64,000 bases of DNA from Henricia sp. BOLD:AAB3569. Lineage: Eukaryota; Echinodermata; Asteroidea; Spinulosida; Echinasteridae. The stretch is from contig JBBELK010000438.1 in NCBI GenBank assembly GCA_037783545.1, positions 496,001 to 560,000 of the forward strand, written 5' to 3'. Every line of letters starts with the position of its first letter. The stretch's first letter is position 1. Of this stretch, positions 33,954-44,890 are shown in pieces. The translations under genes and the position numbers were made by a program. The notes below the pieces were generated by a model that saw only the letters and a program-made list of their open reading frames with translations, was not told the origin of the DNA and did no database searches.

Positions 33954-35441
33954 ATGGCATCAGGAGGAACCAAACGTGAAGACGATGATGATGTTTGGGA
34001 GGATAAACGGAAGACATGTAAAGATGTGGAAACTGATGATGAGGAACACGAGACTTGTCGACAAGCCAGGGGTGATCAGGACATTAAGAGCTCTGTCGAG
34101 AAAGACCAAGACACTGGGAAGACAGCTGGTTCTTGGATCATGTCAGGACTCTCGTTGGGTGCAGCTCTCAAAGTGGGTGCCGTTCTTGGAGTGACGACCC
34201 TCGGCGCTGCCTCTCTCGGAGTCTTCGCAGCTGGTGCTTATGGCGCCTACAAAGCTGTCAAGATGGTGGATTGGAGCGAAGAGGACGCAGGACCTGTTAC
34301 TCAGAGTGAATCTCGCAGTACAGAAGAGGAACAGAACGAGATTGAGTCATCTATTCCTTCGAATCCAACTAAAAATGATGGACTGGAGGAACCTCCTGAA
34401 ACCTTGATTGATGTTCTTGACAAGTTTTATACATCTCGTATTCTCAGCTCATCGACCAAGCGAATGGCTGTCCAAGACCTTGTCGAGAATGTGAGGAGAC
34501 CCTTGAGTCGCTCCCTCATCAAGATGCATGGGAATCTTGTCGAAGGTGAACTAGTGCCAGCAGCTTTTGACAAGTTCATCACAAAGCAGCAGGATGAACG
34601 TACCCTAATGCTCCCGTTGGCTTTTAATCGCGACTTGTGGGAGTTTGTCGAGGCCGGGTATCACGAAGACCCCGGTGCCAGTATCTTCTGGATAAAACGT
34701 GTGAATTTGGACTCCTTCAGCATTGGATCCAGTCCCTGGGATGACTTCTTAGGCGAAAATTGTCTGAGTTTAAAGCTGCTTCAGAAATTCTGGAAGGAGC
34801 AACTGGAACAAATGCTGGCTAAAGGGAACGTACTGGACTTTGACTACAACGTTGAATTAAAAGAAAGCAGCATTGAGCTCTACGTGGAAAACCCCATCAA
34901 AGGTTATGCAGATATGCTCTGCATCAAGATTGTTCTGTTTGTTAGAGGTGAGAACAACGGAGAACCGATCTTAATCACGACACAGCCTCTGAATTCAGAC
35001 CCAGGTTTCTCAACGGAGTTTTTCTGGGTTCAGTCCTCGGAAGAGAGAGCTGTCCAAGAAATGGAAGCCCTAGATCAAGACGAAGGATGTCGCCGCAAAT
35101 GTCTGCTCCTGCTTAATGCCATTCTCATCAACCAGTCATCTTTCAAGACATTCTCTTTGTACGTCCTGACGACTGTCCTCTTGAAACTTTGTGAGGAGGA
35201 GACAGAGTGGGATGGAGAGATGCTTGTTGAAAGGTTCCTGGATTTGCTGAAAGCTCTGGAGGACCATCTGAAATCCGGAATTCTCAGGGATCGTTTTTAT
35301 GGCAAGGTAAATCTTTTAGCTCCGTACAGCTCATCCAAAGATATCTCTGCATCTCTGAGCTGGTTGGCCTACATGTTGGAAACACAATGCCACTTGAAAG
35401 ATTTGCTTCATAGTATGACCTTGAAAACAAGCAAAAAATAA
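33954..35441 (+). CDS. MIEF: Mitochondrial dynamics protein MiD49/51-like (MIEF), tandem copy 2
   Basis: A second single-exon ORF, 495 residues, clearly paralogous to the gene at 29449-30798 and in the same orientation 3.2 kb downstream. Shared blocks are LMLPLAFNRDLWEFVE, FWIKRVNLDSFSIGSSPWDD, GCRRKCLLLLNAI and ERFLDLLKALEDHL. It differs by a longer acidic and charged N-terminus (residues 1-58) and a longer Gly/Ala-rich hydrophobic stretch at about 61-100 (starts SWIMSGLSLGAALKVG), followed by KMVDW. This suggests an outer-membrane anchor preceded by an extended intermembrane-facing tail. The ATG context gatcATGG is good. The absence of coding introns in both copies fits a segmental duplication. 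A retrocopy is less likely because the copies sit side by side. Whether it still binds DRP1 cannot be told from sequence alone. Confidence 0.9.
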   Translation: MASGGTKREDDDDVWEDKRKTCKDVETDDEEHETCRQARGDQDIKSSVEKDQDTGKTAGSWIMSGLSLGAALKVGAVLGVTTLGAASLGVFAAGAYGAYKAVKMVDWSEEDAGPVTQSESRSTEEEQNEIESSIPSNPTKNDGLEEPPETLIDVLDKFYTSRILSSSTKRMAVQDLVENVRRPLSRSLIKMHGNLVEGELVPAAFDKFITKQQDERTLMLPLAFNRDLWEFVEAGYHEDPGASIFWIKRVNLDSFSIGSSPWDDFLGENCLSLKLLQKFWKEQLEQMLAKGNVLDFDYNVELKESSIELYVENPIKGYADMLCIKIVLFVRGENNGEPILITTQPLNSDPGFSTEFFWVQSSEERAVQEMEALDQDEGCRRKCLLLLNAILINQSSFKTFSLYVLTTVLLKLCEEETEWDGEMLVERFLDLLKALEDHLKSGILRDRFYGKVNLLAPYSSSKDISASLSWLAYMLETQCHLKDLLHSMTLKTSKK

Positions 35442-37211
35442 CCAAGTTCTTAATATGAGGGGTGTTTAACACCGTTTATCACCTGTCAAAAGGGCCAAAC
35501 ATGGGACGAAGAAATCATATGGTCCCAGGGGTGGATCAAGGAATATTTCCAGGGAGGGGTTTTGCCACTGTCAGAATTTTTTTTTTATGTCTGCAGCTTC
35601 TTGTGGATAGGCGGACGCACAGAAAATGCATTACATTTAATCTTTGGTGTCAGAGCAAGGAGGTGTTTTGACCAACACAAACACCCCTCTGGATCCGTGT
35701 CTGGGTCCTCATCGGAATTCAAACCCGAGACCTCTGACTTTCCAGGCAGATGCTTTACTAGCTGATCTACATGTATGAGGCACATTGGTATTCTCATTAA
35801 GTTTTCTCCACGAACCCAATTTTTTCTTTCAGTGTTGCATATCATGTACACAAAAGCAAATTTTATTCCATATGGTGTTACCTGTCCAAAAACACATTGA
35901 ATCAAGCCCACAAATTATGGAGATACATGTATAAATGATAATTTAAAAACAGACTTGTTGCTTATAATTTTGGGCCGACTTGAGGTAAGAATTGATAAGT
36001 TGGACACCACTGTTTTTCCCCTTAAAATGACTACATGTAATAACTATCAGTATTTTTTTGGTTTTTGTACAGCTCTAAACAGAAACAAATTGCAGGAAAG
36101 AAATTATGATTTTATACTTTCATACTATGTTCGGTCCATGAGACCTTAGGTGATGTCCGATTTGTAAATTCTTTCCGCCCATTTTTGCTTGTAAATAAGG
36201 CTACTTGCATTATATAATTGTGTCAAATTCACTGAACCTGAAGAGTTGAGAACAAGTTTATAAATTCCTTCCTCCATGGGTGTACATGTATAGAGCACAA
36301 TACCAAAATTTTGCCATATTGCGGTTTCCATTGTCCGAACTTGTTTTGAAGTGATTCAGTACTATACATGTAGTAAAAACCCAGAAGGCATGTACTGTAC
36401 AAGTACAGTGCACGGTTAGGTACACGTACTGTACATTGTCGAAAGAAGGAACTAAAAGTAGCTGACGTGTTCAAAAGAACAACAATCGGCTTGTTCACGT
36501 GCTGACCATTTATTGCAAATCCTTGGTCACATGTGCAGTCATTTGCATTTGACCTCATCTAAAAATATGTCACAATTACAGCAAAAAATTCATTTAGTAG
36601 ACTTTTGAAACTGCCAGGTGTATATTGCAATATAACTGTCACATCATTATGTCGTGACCGAATTTATGTGTCTAAAGTTTTATATAACGCTGTGTTTACA
36701 CTCGTCCCGAGCTCGGGATCAAGATTGATCCCCTGATAAGAATACGGAGGGTTAGATCCCGAGCTTGGGATCAGTTTGCGGTTAGTTTTTGCTAAACTGT
36801 ATGATATAAATAATGTTTACCCAGACTTTCAAAGGTTTGTAAAAAAATTAATCATATCTCAAATACATGTACTTGATGTTGTATATAAATCAATTTGAAA
36901 ACAGGGTTAAACTTTGACCTCATATGTAATAGAATACAGTCAACTCTCATTATAGCACTCTTCAAGGGACGGAAATAATTTGAGCTTTATATCCAGAGAG
37001 CGCTATAACCAGTGCATACACAATGCAGAGAATAATGGCTGGGACTTAGAAAAAGGAGCTTTATATTGAGAAGAGCTTTATATCAGGGGGTGTTATAACG
37101 AGAGTTTACTGTACTACTGTAGACTATGTGAACTACTTCAATGTGAATGAATACATGTATGTGTACCTACATGTATGCTTTGTATTGTATATTCTGAAAG
37201 TGCACTGTACT

Positions 37212-37553
37212 TAAAGGCCCATATGTATTATTTGCAAGATAAAACCTTTTACTGATTCGTGTAATAAGAGTGTAACATATCTAAAGAAGAATGTTGGTAA
37301 ACTAGCCTGAAGAAATGTTAGCTACATAGATGCATCAATGCTTTAGAAAACCTATATGGATTTTGTGTACAAGTGAATGGGACTATAGACAACCACCTTC
37401 GGTTGTCAATTTCCAACATGAAATACCATTTTGGATGGAAATAAATTCATGTGGTATTTGATACCATTGCTATCAACACTTTGAGCAAGGTTTTTCTTGT
37501 CAATTCATGAAAAACAAAATTGGGTCATTGCAAATAATACAATGGGCCTTTAA
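37212..37553. mobile_element. AAAGGCCC-type inverted-repeat element, intact copy
   Basis: The ends AAAGGCCCATATGTATTATT and AATACAATGGGCCTTT are near reverse complements. It has no coding capacity. Partial relatives occur around 51900-52075 and 56890-57015 and in the split copy at 60340-61196, so it is a dispersed non-autonomous family. Confidence 0.75.
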
Positions 37554-37638
37554 AACTTGAATTACCAAGGTTTGAGCTATTATCAACACTTATGTATCAA
37601 TTTAAGCTTTGTATGTGTATACATGTACATCTACATTT

Positions 37639-37837
37639 CAGGGTTGTAGTCCAGTCCATCACAAGTCCACCACAAGTCCCTGGGTCTTAATTCAAGTTAT
37701 CACAAGCCATTCAAATGAACTCCAACAAAGGTATTCTTTTATGCGTGTTCATCCTTTGCTTCTAAATGTTACTGGACTTGTGACAGACTTGTGCGGGACT
37801 TGTCACGGACTTGTGACGGACCCGACTACAACCCTGC
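37639..37837. mobile_element. Inverted-repeat element (CAGGGTTGTAGTC ends)
   Basis: CAGGGTTGTAGTCCAGTCC at the left and GACTACAACCCTG at the right. Shares its interior (AACAAAGG, ATTCTTTT, GCGTGTTCATC) with 23928-24176. Confidence 0.7.
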
Positions 37838-38070
37838 TATAGTTAAATTCAGGTTGATCAATATCAATAAAATGTGGAACTTTTATCCCAGTCCGCTAGA
37901 TCTTTCGAACATAATGTTTCATTCTTGGCAAAACAATTTTTTTTTTCTTCCAATTTCTGATTTTTAAGAAAACAAAATTGTCACTTGCCCTGTTGTAGAT
38001 TTAATGGTATTTCCTTATACAAACAATTCCCTTAAACTTGGGGTAAGAAAGCCGGTGAAGTCTTCAGATG

Positions 38071-41000
38071 TCATTCTTTTTCATTTCTTGGATACTCCAA
38101 ATTTCTGATGGAGTTGAGAAGTTCTAAAGTCCCCTGCACGAGCTCCACATCCTCCGGTGCTGCATACAGGTTAAATTCTTCCAACTTGAGATCTGTAAGC
38201 TCCAGAGGATTTGGTTTGTCGCCCTTAGTATCGCCATCATGTTCCCAGGCATCGGTGTCGCACTCACGGGTAAATGGATTGGCATATGCTGGGGAAGTAT
38301 CTGCCAGGCCTGGTCGCAGCAGCATCTCAGGATTCTGCGCAAAGTCATCTGCATAGATTTTAAGAGTTGATTGATACCTGGGTTTTGTGCACGATTGTAG
38401 TCTTGCATCTACTGACTGTTGACCAGTGTACACTTGTGGACGCATCTGTGGCTGATCATGAGGTTTCCACTGCCATGCCTGTCTGTGATGCGGTGTCGGA
38501 CCCTTTCTGAGCTTTTGTCGGTCAGATGATACCCACTTTATGTGGGGATACCTCGACGGTTTTGAAGAACCTTTCGTAGTTCCCTCAGACCTTAGACCCA
38601 AGTCGACGCATCCACTGTTCCATTTGTTGCTGAACTTGCAACCTCCTTTGTGATCAGCTTGTGAATTTTGATTCACTTGTTCGTCATAAAAAGTGTCTTC
38701 AGGGTAAGGATTCTGGTTGATGAATCTGCCGTCATATCCACTATCATTTTGACCCTCATTTGTTTTCTTCGTGTTCAAACTGTCGGCTGACTTATGAATC
38801 ACTCGCGTGTCTGAGGATTTTTGAGACTCGTTTTCTGTTCCATGTTTTGCAGTAGATGGATCAGACGAATCCTTGGTGGTTTGTGATTTTGGGCCAAGAC
38901 GTTTCCAAGGCGATTTAGCTTCTGTTAATGAGGATGTATTGCTGATGTTTTCATCCTATGAAAAATGAAATTTAAATGAGATGTTGGAATTGGGCAATTT
39001 CTAAACAGTAAATATACAAAAATATAAATAGGAATTTAAATAAAAATTGTAAACCACCCTGTGCCCTTGGGCGAGGCACTTTGCCACAAACTGACTCTCC
39101 ACCCAGGAGTAAATGGGCACCTGAGAGGGTATAGAAAATTGATACCGGGGTACTTGGTTTACGGGACTGCATGCTCCATTAAGGAATGATAATAATGAGC
39201 CCAATAAAATGTCATGACGTCAGGGACGAGGGTATGGTTTCAACATATGGGGAAACATATTTCACTGGTTTACGTAGACCATGGAGGAAGAAACAATTCC
39301 TTACTCCATACGTATACCCAGTAACCTTGGCAATACACAAGGCGCATTGAAACTGCGTGGGAAACAGGGCGAATATAATAGGGAGGTTAAGATATGCATG
39401 TAAAAAGCGAACGTGGATGTCTTAATTGAGCAGTGGGTCATTACTGTGGGATCTTAGAGCAGATGAAAACAAAAACCCACATCTGTGACCATCATCGCGA
39501 GAGAACTCTTTTGCTGTGACCAAGGTTTAAACCTGGGTTCTATACCCTCTGACATGACAAATTTCACGTTCGCGGTTTTAAAACCTCCCTATTACGGGTC
39601 AGGTTGAAAATTCCTTTCACCTGTTGGTGACCGATCGTCTCATCCTGCGCCGTTTCTCTGTCTTCATCCTCCACCTGTTGCATTTCCAGCATCGCCTGCA
39701 GTACTTCATTCTCTCGCTGCAGATCAAAGATCTTCCACTGAAGCTTCCGGATCGCTTTCATTGTGTTGTGATGAGAGACGGACGTAACGGAGGCCGACGG
39801 ACTAGCTGTCGTTCCTTGGCGTGATGAAGAGATGGAGTCTAGCTTGGAGGTCACATCTTGGGCGTGCCTCTGAAGTTCCTGTGCAGGTTTTTGTTGTGGA
39901 TTTAAGGCCGGCCCGTTACATCGTTTAAAATGACAGTTTTGCTTCGTGCATTGAAAATAAAAAATAAATTACACAAAGTGTTGATAGCCGTGGGTAGAAA
40001 CACTTATTTCAGTCCGCATTCAATGTATACTGAAATAACCTCAATTTGGTGTATCAAGGATTTCTGTCACAGCAGCCGAAATAACTGCATAATTTACCTA
40101 CTTAGGCCTACTTCCATGATCTTTTTTATATGATATATTGGGCCTTGAAATCTGCAGTTTCTAGAATATCTAACACGTGACAATTGTTGTTATCCCTGCG
40201 CAAATTTTAAAAGACGACGTAGGCCGGCAGACCAAGGGTAAATTTTTGGTATACCGGAAAACATATCCTTGCACGTGGATTTAAAGAAAACCGTCATAAA
40301 ATTATCAGGCTCTCCAAAATGTTCAGGTACTCCAGTTCCTTATTTGTAGTTCTTACCGTGAGCTGGCTCTCCATGGCCCGACATCGAGCGTTCACATCGG
40401 TCAACATGTTGACGAGCGCGGTGGCTGTTGCCGAGTCCACGTCGCGGTTACGGCCTTCTTGTCGAAACTGACCAAAACGACAAAACACTCGTTTGCTCAC
40501 TTGATGGGATGAATTTGTATGCAAATAAAGTTGTTTACAAATAAAATACTGACATGATTTAGATGTTTACTAATGAAGATGTAAAGCCGATGTAGTTATT
40601 AGCATCAATATTCAAGATCCTAAATGAACGTCTTCAGTCTGTGGTGGTTATACTTTATGGCATCTTCGGCAATTAGGGCACTTTATTCTATCTACCATAC
40701 AGTAGGCCTATAGGCCTACTTTTAATATTACAACTTGAGAAAACGAAGGAGGAAGCTAAGTAGGAGGACAATCTTCACAAGGGGACTGCAAACCCAGGAC
40801 GCTAGAGGTGAAAGGCGGCCCGGATGGGGACTCATATGCAGTCGCAGCCTATAAACTAAAGTTTTGCCTCCCGGTAGCGGTGTTTTAAAAATAAACGAAA
40901 CAACAAAGCAACCAGTCGGATCATGTAGGCCTAGCAATGTTTTTACATCTTTGAAGCTATCCTGCCGACATCTCATGATGAACGCCTCGACGTCTGCGCT

Positions 41001-41102
41001 AGCCATCGGCCGAACCCCTTGTGGATATCCGGTTGAATTACAAGAAAACCCGGGCGGTGGCGGCATTGTAGGTTTAATGTCGGTGTTGTAAAAGGTACTC
41101 AT
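38071..41102 (-). CDS. Unrecognised coiled-coil protein, four exons
   Basis: Exons in transcript order are 40947-41102 (start MSTFYNTDIKPTMPPPPGF), 40357-40467, 39621-39878 and 38071-38955. All four are in phase 0, and the predicted protein is about 469 residues. The first donor (GAT|GTAAAA) is the weakest call; the other junctions are clean. The ATG lies in ACCATGA context. An earlier in-frame ATG exists, but its peptide looks non-coding. Exons 2-3 predict coiled coil: MLTDVNARCRAMESQLTELQ and, after a serine-rich linker, KAIRKLQWKIFDLQRENEVL. The last exon is long, polar and low in hydrophobic residues, with an acidic end (LELTDLKLEEFNLYAAPEDV) that looks like a binding helix after a disordered tail. 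I could not assign a family. A centrosomal or cytoskeletal scaffold would fit, but that is a guess. Confidence 0.7.
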
Positions 41103-41272
41103 GGTAGTTTTATCCTCGAGATGGTCCCAAGAAAATAGACACCAAACAAATAACACTTGGGAGGTACGGTGCGGATTTGTGAATTTTGTTGGAACTTCTT
41201 CGGCGCGGCGTGGGTATTTTTTTTTTCTGCGTCCGCGTCTCATGCAAGTCGCGCGCTCATCTGACACGTTGT

Positions 41273-41409
41273 AAAGCCCGCGCACACCTTTCCGGACTAA
41301 AAAGGTGTGCGCTAAAACAATTCGGGCCGGTCTGACCGTACAGAGACCCGGAGCAAATCAAACTCGTTTGATTTTTCCGGATCCGATTGGCCGGTGTGCG
41401 GCAGGCTTT
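41273..41409. mobile_element. Small inverted-repeat element (GCACACCTTT family), second copy
   Basis: The ends AAAGCCCGCGCACACCTTTC and CCGGTGTGCGGCAGGCTTTA, with a core shared with 15499-15690. It lies about 170 bp upstream of the start codon of the coiled-coil gene, so it may overlap that promoter. Confidence 0.7.
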
Positions 41410-42050
41410 ATCCCGCCGTTGCAACTTGGGCATAGATATTTGAAACATAATAATACCGTCGTGAATAAGTTTCGACTGCTGGTTTCAACCCCCCAGAAAA
41501 TCGGGGCGAGGGGGACCGGGAGTGCGGGCCGTTGTCATTTTGAAGAGTCCCAACGATTATCAAAGTGGCAGGGATAAGCGGATCAGGCGGTGATCACCAC
41601 TGCACGTACATCCAGGCAATCTTCCAGAAAAACTCAATTCATGACAAGTATATAATTTTAAATTAATTTATTTAAAATAAACCGGCAAAATCTCATGCAA
41701 GTTCAGCGAGCTGCTCTGGCATGTAGGATAACGATATAAAAATAAGGAACCACAATTGGCATAATAAGGGTGACAGAATCATAGGCTATTCGATCAAATA
41801 ATGATTAGACATGTGCAACCCTGTGGAAAACGGCGTTTTGTATACGGCCGTTTTTGCGCCTTGCCCAGACTTGCCACAGTCTGACTTCCCGTGCTTGGTC
41901 AGTGATGCGCGGCGTGCGGCGCGCCCTCTGGACTGGTGGCCTGTCAAATATCTTTCCTTCTGTCTCGGAAGGCTTTCTGAGACAGAAGAAAAGAGATTAG
42001 AAAGGCCACTTGTCATGAGGGTGCACAGCACATTACAGGCCAAACCCAGG

Positions 42051-42308
42051 AAGTCAGACTTGGGCAAATCTACGCATACAGTAATTGTTCGATAACTAAA
42101 CGTTGGTTGTTTTTGCCCTTACCCGACGTAATCATTAGGCCAAAAAAAATAATAGTTCTGCTTCCGGTTTCCCGACCGGAAGTCAGACTTGGGCAAATCT
42201 ACGCATACAGTAATTGTTCGATAACTAAACGTTGGTTGTTTTTGCCCTTACCCGACGTAATCATTAGGCCAAAAAAAATAATAGTTCTGCTTCCGGTTTC
42301 CCGACCGA
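42051..42308 (+). repeat. 129-bp perfect or near-perfect tandem duplication
   Basis: The unit beginning AAGTCAGACTTGGGCAAATC occurs at 42051-42179 and again at 42180-42308 with no difference that I can see, which points to a very recent duplication. The unit includes CCCGACGTAATCATTAGG, also found inverted in a repeat at about 42440-42540. Confidence 0.9.
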
Positions 42309-43329
42309 CCCTATTTTTAGGCTGCGACCCTAAAAATTTTGGGAAAAAAAAAATAAAACATAAAAATAAAAAATAGTGTATCGATACATGTATATAAACG
42401 TATAAATAAATTTCTAACGACGTGCTTCAAAGGCGCACGGAAGCAGAACTATGAAGTTTTTCATAGTGTCTCGGGAAAGAACTGAGTATACAGTGTTAAT
42501 GATTACGTCGGGTAAGGGCAAAAACAACCTTACTTAACATTCAATTCCCCGACGCAAGTCTAAATCAATTTCTAAACGTTGGTTGATGTCTCATTTAAAA
42601 GCGAATAACTTTTTAAGAAAAATATCAATTAATTTTTTTTTTTTAGGTTACACACTAAAAACGCACAGGGTCCCACTTTGGGGAACCTTAAAACAAACAC
42701 ATAGCCGGTTACATTCCCACTGCAGACATTCATTTTGTTCTTGTATAGCTGTTCCAAAATGACCCTTCAAGTATGTTGGGGTAATTAAGATCACATTTTT
42801 ATAATGCTGTTCCTAATGTCTTTGTTACACACCACATATATACATTTTTAAGAAAAAAATATATGCAATCTTCTACAATTTGGGTCATTCCATGAAGTTG
42901 AATGACCCAAATTTTTATCCTATATTTTTTTTAATTTATAAATTCCATTATTCTAAAAAAATATCAGCGGTTAAATGATAAATATAAAAATTTTCCATCA
43001 ATTGTAACAAATTATAAGCAACAGTCGAAAGGACTTGTGGAAATGCAGGTGTGACATTCAGTGTTTTTCAACACATTTTCGTGAACTACATAAAAATGTA
43101 GCGGGTAGCTCAGATAGACATACATGTAATAAAATGTGACGTTTTATCAGCGGTGTTATATTAGTTTCATTAACTTTTATATTTTTGCCAACAGTACCAT
43201 GATTTTGCAGACAAAATAAGAATTACATCATATATGGGAGGCAAAAAAGTGGGAGGGGGGGGGGGGGGGAAATTGACATCATTGCCCCCCTTGCCCCAAT
43301 TTTGAAAGTGGGGGAGGGGGCATCAGCCC

Positions 43330-43541
43330 CTCTTGGCGCCCCCCCCACTCCCCCCCCCACTCCCCCCCCCCCCCACCCCCCACTCCCCCCCCCCCCCACT
43401 CCCCCCACTCCCCCCCCCCCCCACCCCCCACTCCCCCCCACTCCCCCCCACTCCCCCCCCCCCACCCCCCCCCACCCCCCCCCCCACCCCACTCCCCCCC
43501 CCCCACCCCCCCCCCCCCACCCCCCCACCACCCCCCCCCCC
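43330..43541 (+). repeat. C-rich tract of C runs broken by single A or ACT
   Basis: About 210 bp consisting almost only of C runs interrupted by CA and ACT. The minus strand is therefore a long series of G runs with strong G-quadruplex potential. A run of G at 43253-43270 lies nearby. ORFs of glycine/tryptophan or proline/histidine across it are composition artefacts. Confidence 0.9.
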
Positions 43542-44267
43542 GCACGACGCCTATGGTCACACTTTGTTTCTCAACTTCATGGAATAACCCATTTACCATA
43601 TTAAACATAATTCTTCTGAACGAAGCACTGAGTACCCGTATAGAGTAAATACATGACCAAACTGTTATATTGACCAAAATAATATATTGGTATCTTGTAA
43701 CACACTAAATTCAACATTGTTGCGCTTAGTTAAATGGCTAAAAATACACCACACAGATCATAATTATGAGGTAGACATCAAAGTTTTTTAAGATGCGGTG
43801 CAATTACTTACATTCCTACAAAAAAAGTGCAATTTTCCGTCCAAATTCTGTCGTGTTTTGTGTGACGAACGCACACGCTGCAGCAACTACACGTTGTAAA
43901 TGTATCATGCACGCAGTGCATTCAAACGATAGGGTTTGTTGACATGTTTGTTGACGTGTTGGTTGGTTTTAGACAGACGATAAAGGCTTTTGAGTCTGGT
44001 CAGCGCGTGTGGAACACGCAAATGCGTGAATTTTACCGATTTACACAAAAAGGTATTTATAAATGGGATTAAAAGTAGGTTTGGTCAGTCTTAAACAATT
44101 CTTTTAAAACCAGCTAGGGTCCTGAGCGCTGATAATTATCAGCGCGGCTATATGATGGTTAGTTGCATTACATTTCATAACATCACAGCTTATGCCTGCA
44201 CATAAAAGAATTTACACATAAAAATTAATTTTCAGCACATTTTCCTCAAAGATTCAACAGCATTGGG

Positions 44268-44435
44268 CACCATGGCCGAGCGGTCTAGTGATTCGAACTC
44301 AATACCTTGGTTAGTCCTGCAGGTCGTGGGTTCGAATCCGGGTCTGCCCGTGCCCGTGGTGCGTGTGCCCTTGGGCAAGGCACTTTGCCATAAATTGCCT
44401 CTCTCAGAGAGGAGACGGGTGCCACTGAGTGGAAC
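44268..44435 (+). mobile_element. tRNA-derived SINE (Leu/Ser-like head)
   Basis: CACCATGGCCGAGCGGTCTA (A box) and GTGGGTTCGAATCCGGG (B box), then GGGCAAGGCACTTTGCC. The body merges into the 170-bp tandem duplication. Confidence 0.75.
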
Positions 44436-44775
44436 ATTATCACCCATTGCAACAACAATGATGGACAGAGTCACTATCTTGTGTTTCCAAGAGCCATCAG
44501 CATGTCGCCCCAACGGCCTCCAAGCTACGGGACATAGATCGATAGTTAGGTAGACAGATGCTTATACCAAAGCTATTAATTAAAGCAATGTTTTACACAG
44601 ACATAATTATCACCCATTGCAACGACAATGATGGACAGAGTCACTATCTTGTGTTTCCAAGAGCCATCAGCATGTCGCCCCAACGGCCTCCAAGCTACGG
44701 GACATAGTAGATAGTTAGATAGACAGATGCTTATACCAAAGCTATTAATTAAAGCAATGTTTTACACAGACATAT
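44436..44775 (+). repeat. 170-bp tandem duplication downstream of the ABCA gene
   Basis: The unit beginning ATTATCACCCATTGCAACAA is repeated at 44606 with few changes. It lies just past the ABCA coding end and next to a tRNA-derived SINE. Confidence 0.85.
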
Positions 44776-44811
44776 AATTCCAGATTTTAAAGTCTATCCT
44801 ACGCATACGGC

Positions 44812-44890
44812 TGGATGTTCACCTTTAAACTTGTTCACACCGCTTGTTGCTGGATGTTCACCTTTAAACTTGGGAAGCACCGCTTCTTGC
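44812..44890 (-). repeat. 39-40 bp duplication covering the ABCA stop codon
   Basis: TGGATGTTCACCTTTAAACT occurs at 44812 and 44851, followed by a similar CACCGCTT tail. The upstream copy (44851-44890) carries the last codons and TAA of the ABCA gene; the other copy lies in the 3'UTR. The C-terminal codons and stop have therefore been duplicated in tandem. Confidence 0.85.

Larger units (their letters stand above)
35442..38070. other. Interval between MIEF copy 2 and the coiled-coil gene
   Basis: Convergent intergenic space with no gene seen. It contains an inverted tRNA-like fragment (35710-35775), repeated ACATGTA motifs, a stretch of GAGCTTTATAT-type repeats (about 36950-37110), and two inverted-repeat elements (37212-37553, 37639-37837). 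The 3' ends of both flanking genes should lie here. Confidence 0.6.
41103..44863. other. Interval between the coiled-coil gene and the ABCA 3' end
   Basis: Holds the promoter of the coiled-coil gene next to the start, a small inverted-repeat element (41273-41409), a hairpin-containing repeat at about 41810-42050 (CTTCTGTCTCGGAAGG with CTGAGACAGAAG), the 129-bp duplication, AT-rich sequence, the C-rich tract, a SINE and the 170-bp duplication. No gene seen. Confidence 0.6.

Noticed and set aside
41103..41285. N-terminal extension of the coiled-coil gene from an upstream in-frame ATG
   Set aside because: The extension is rich in Arg/Cys/Trp with no structure, begins at the edge of a transposon, and the internal ATG has a much better context (ACCATGA).
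42107..42376. ORF with a repeated 43-residue peptide
   Set aside because: Created by the 129-bp tandem duplication, which is a multiple of three. The sequence is non-coding elsewhere.
43223..43677. Glycine/tryptophan-rich and proline/histidine-rich ORFs
   Set aside because: Pure composition artefact of the C-rich tract. Both strands and several frames are open at once.
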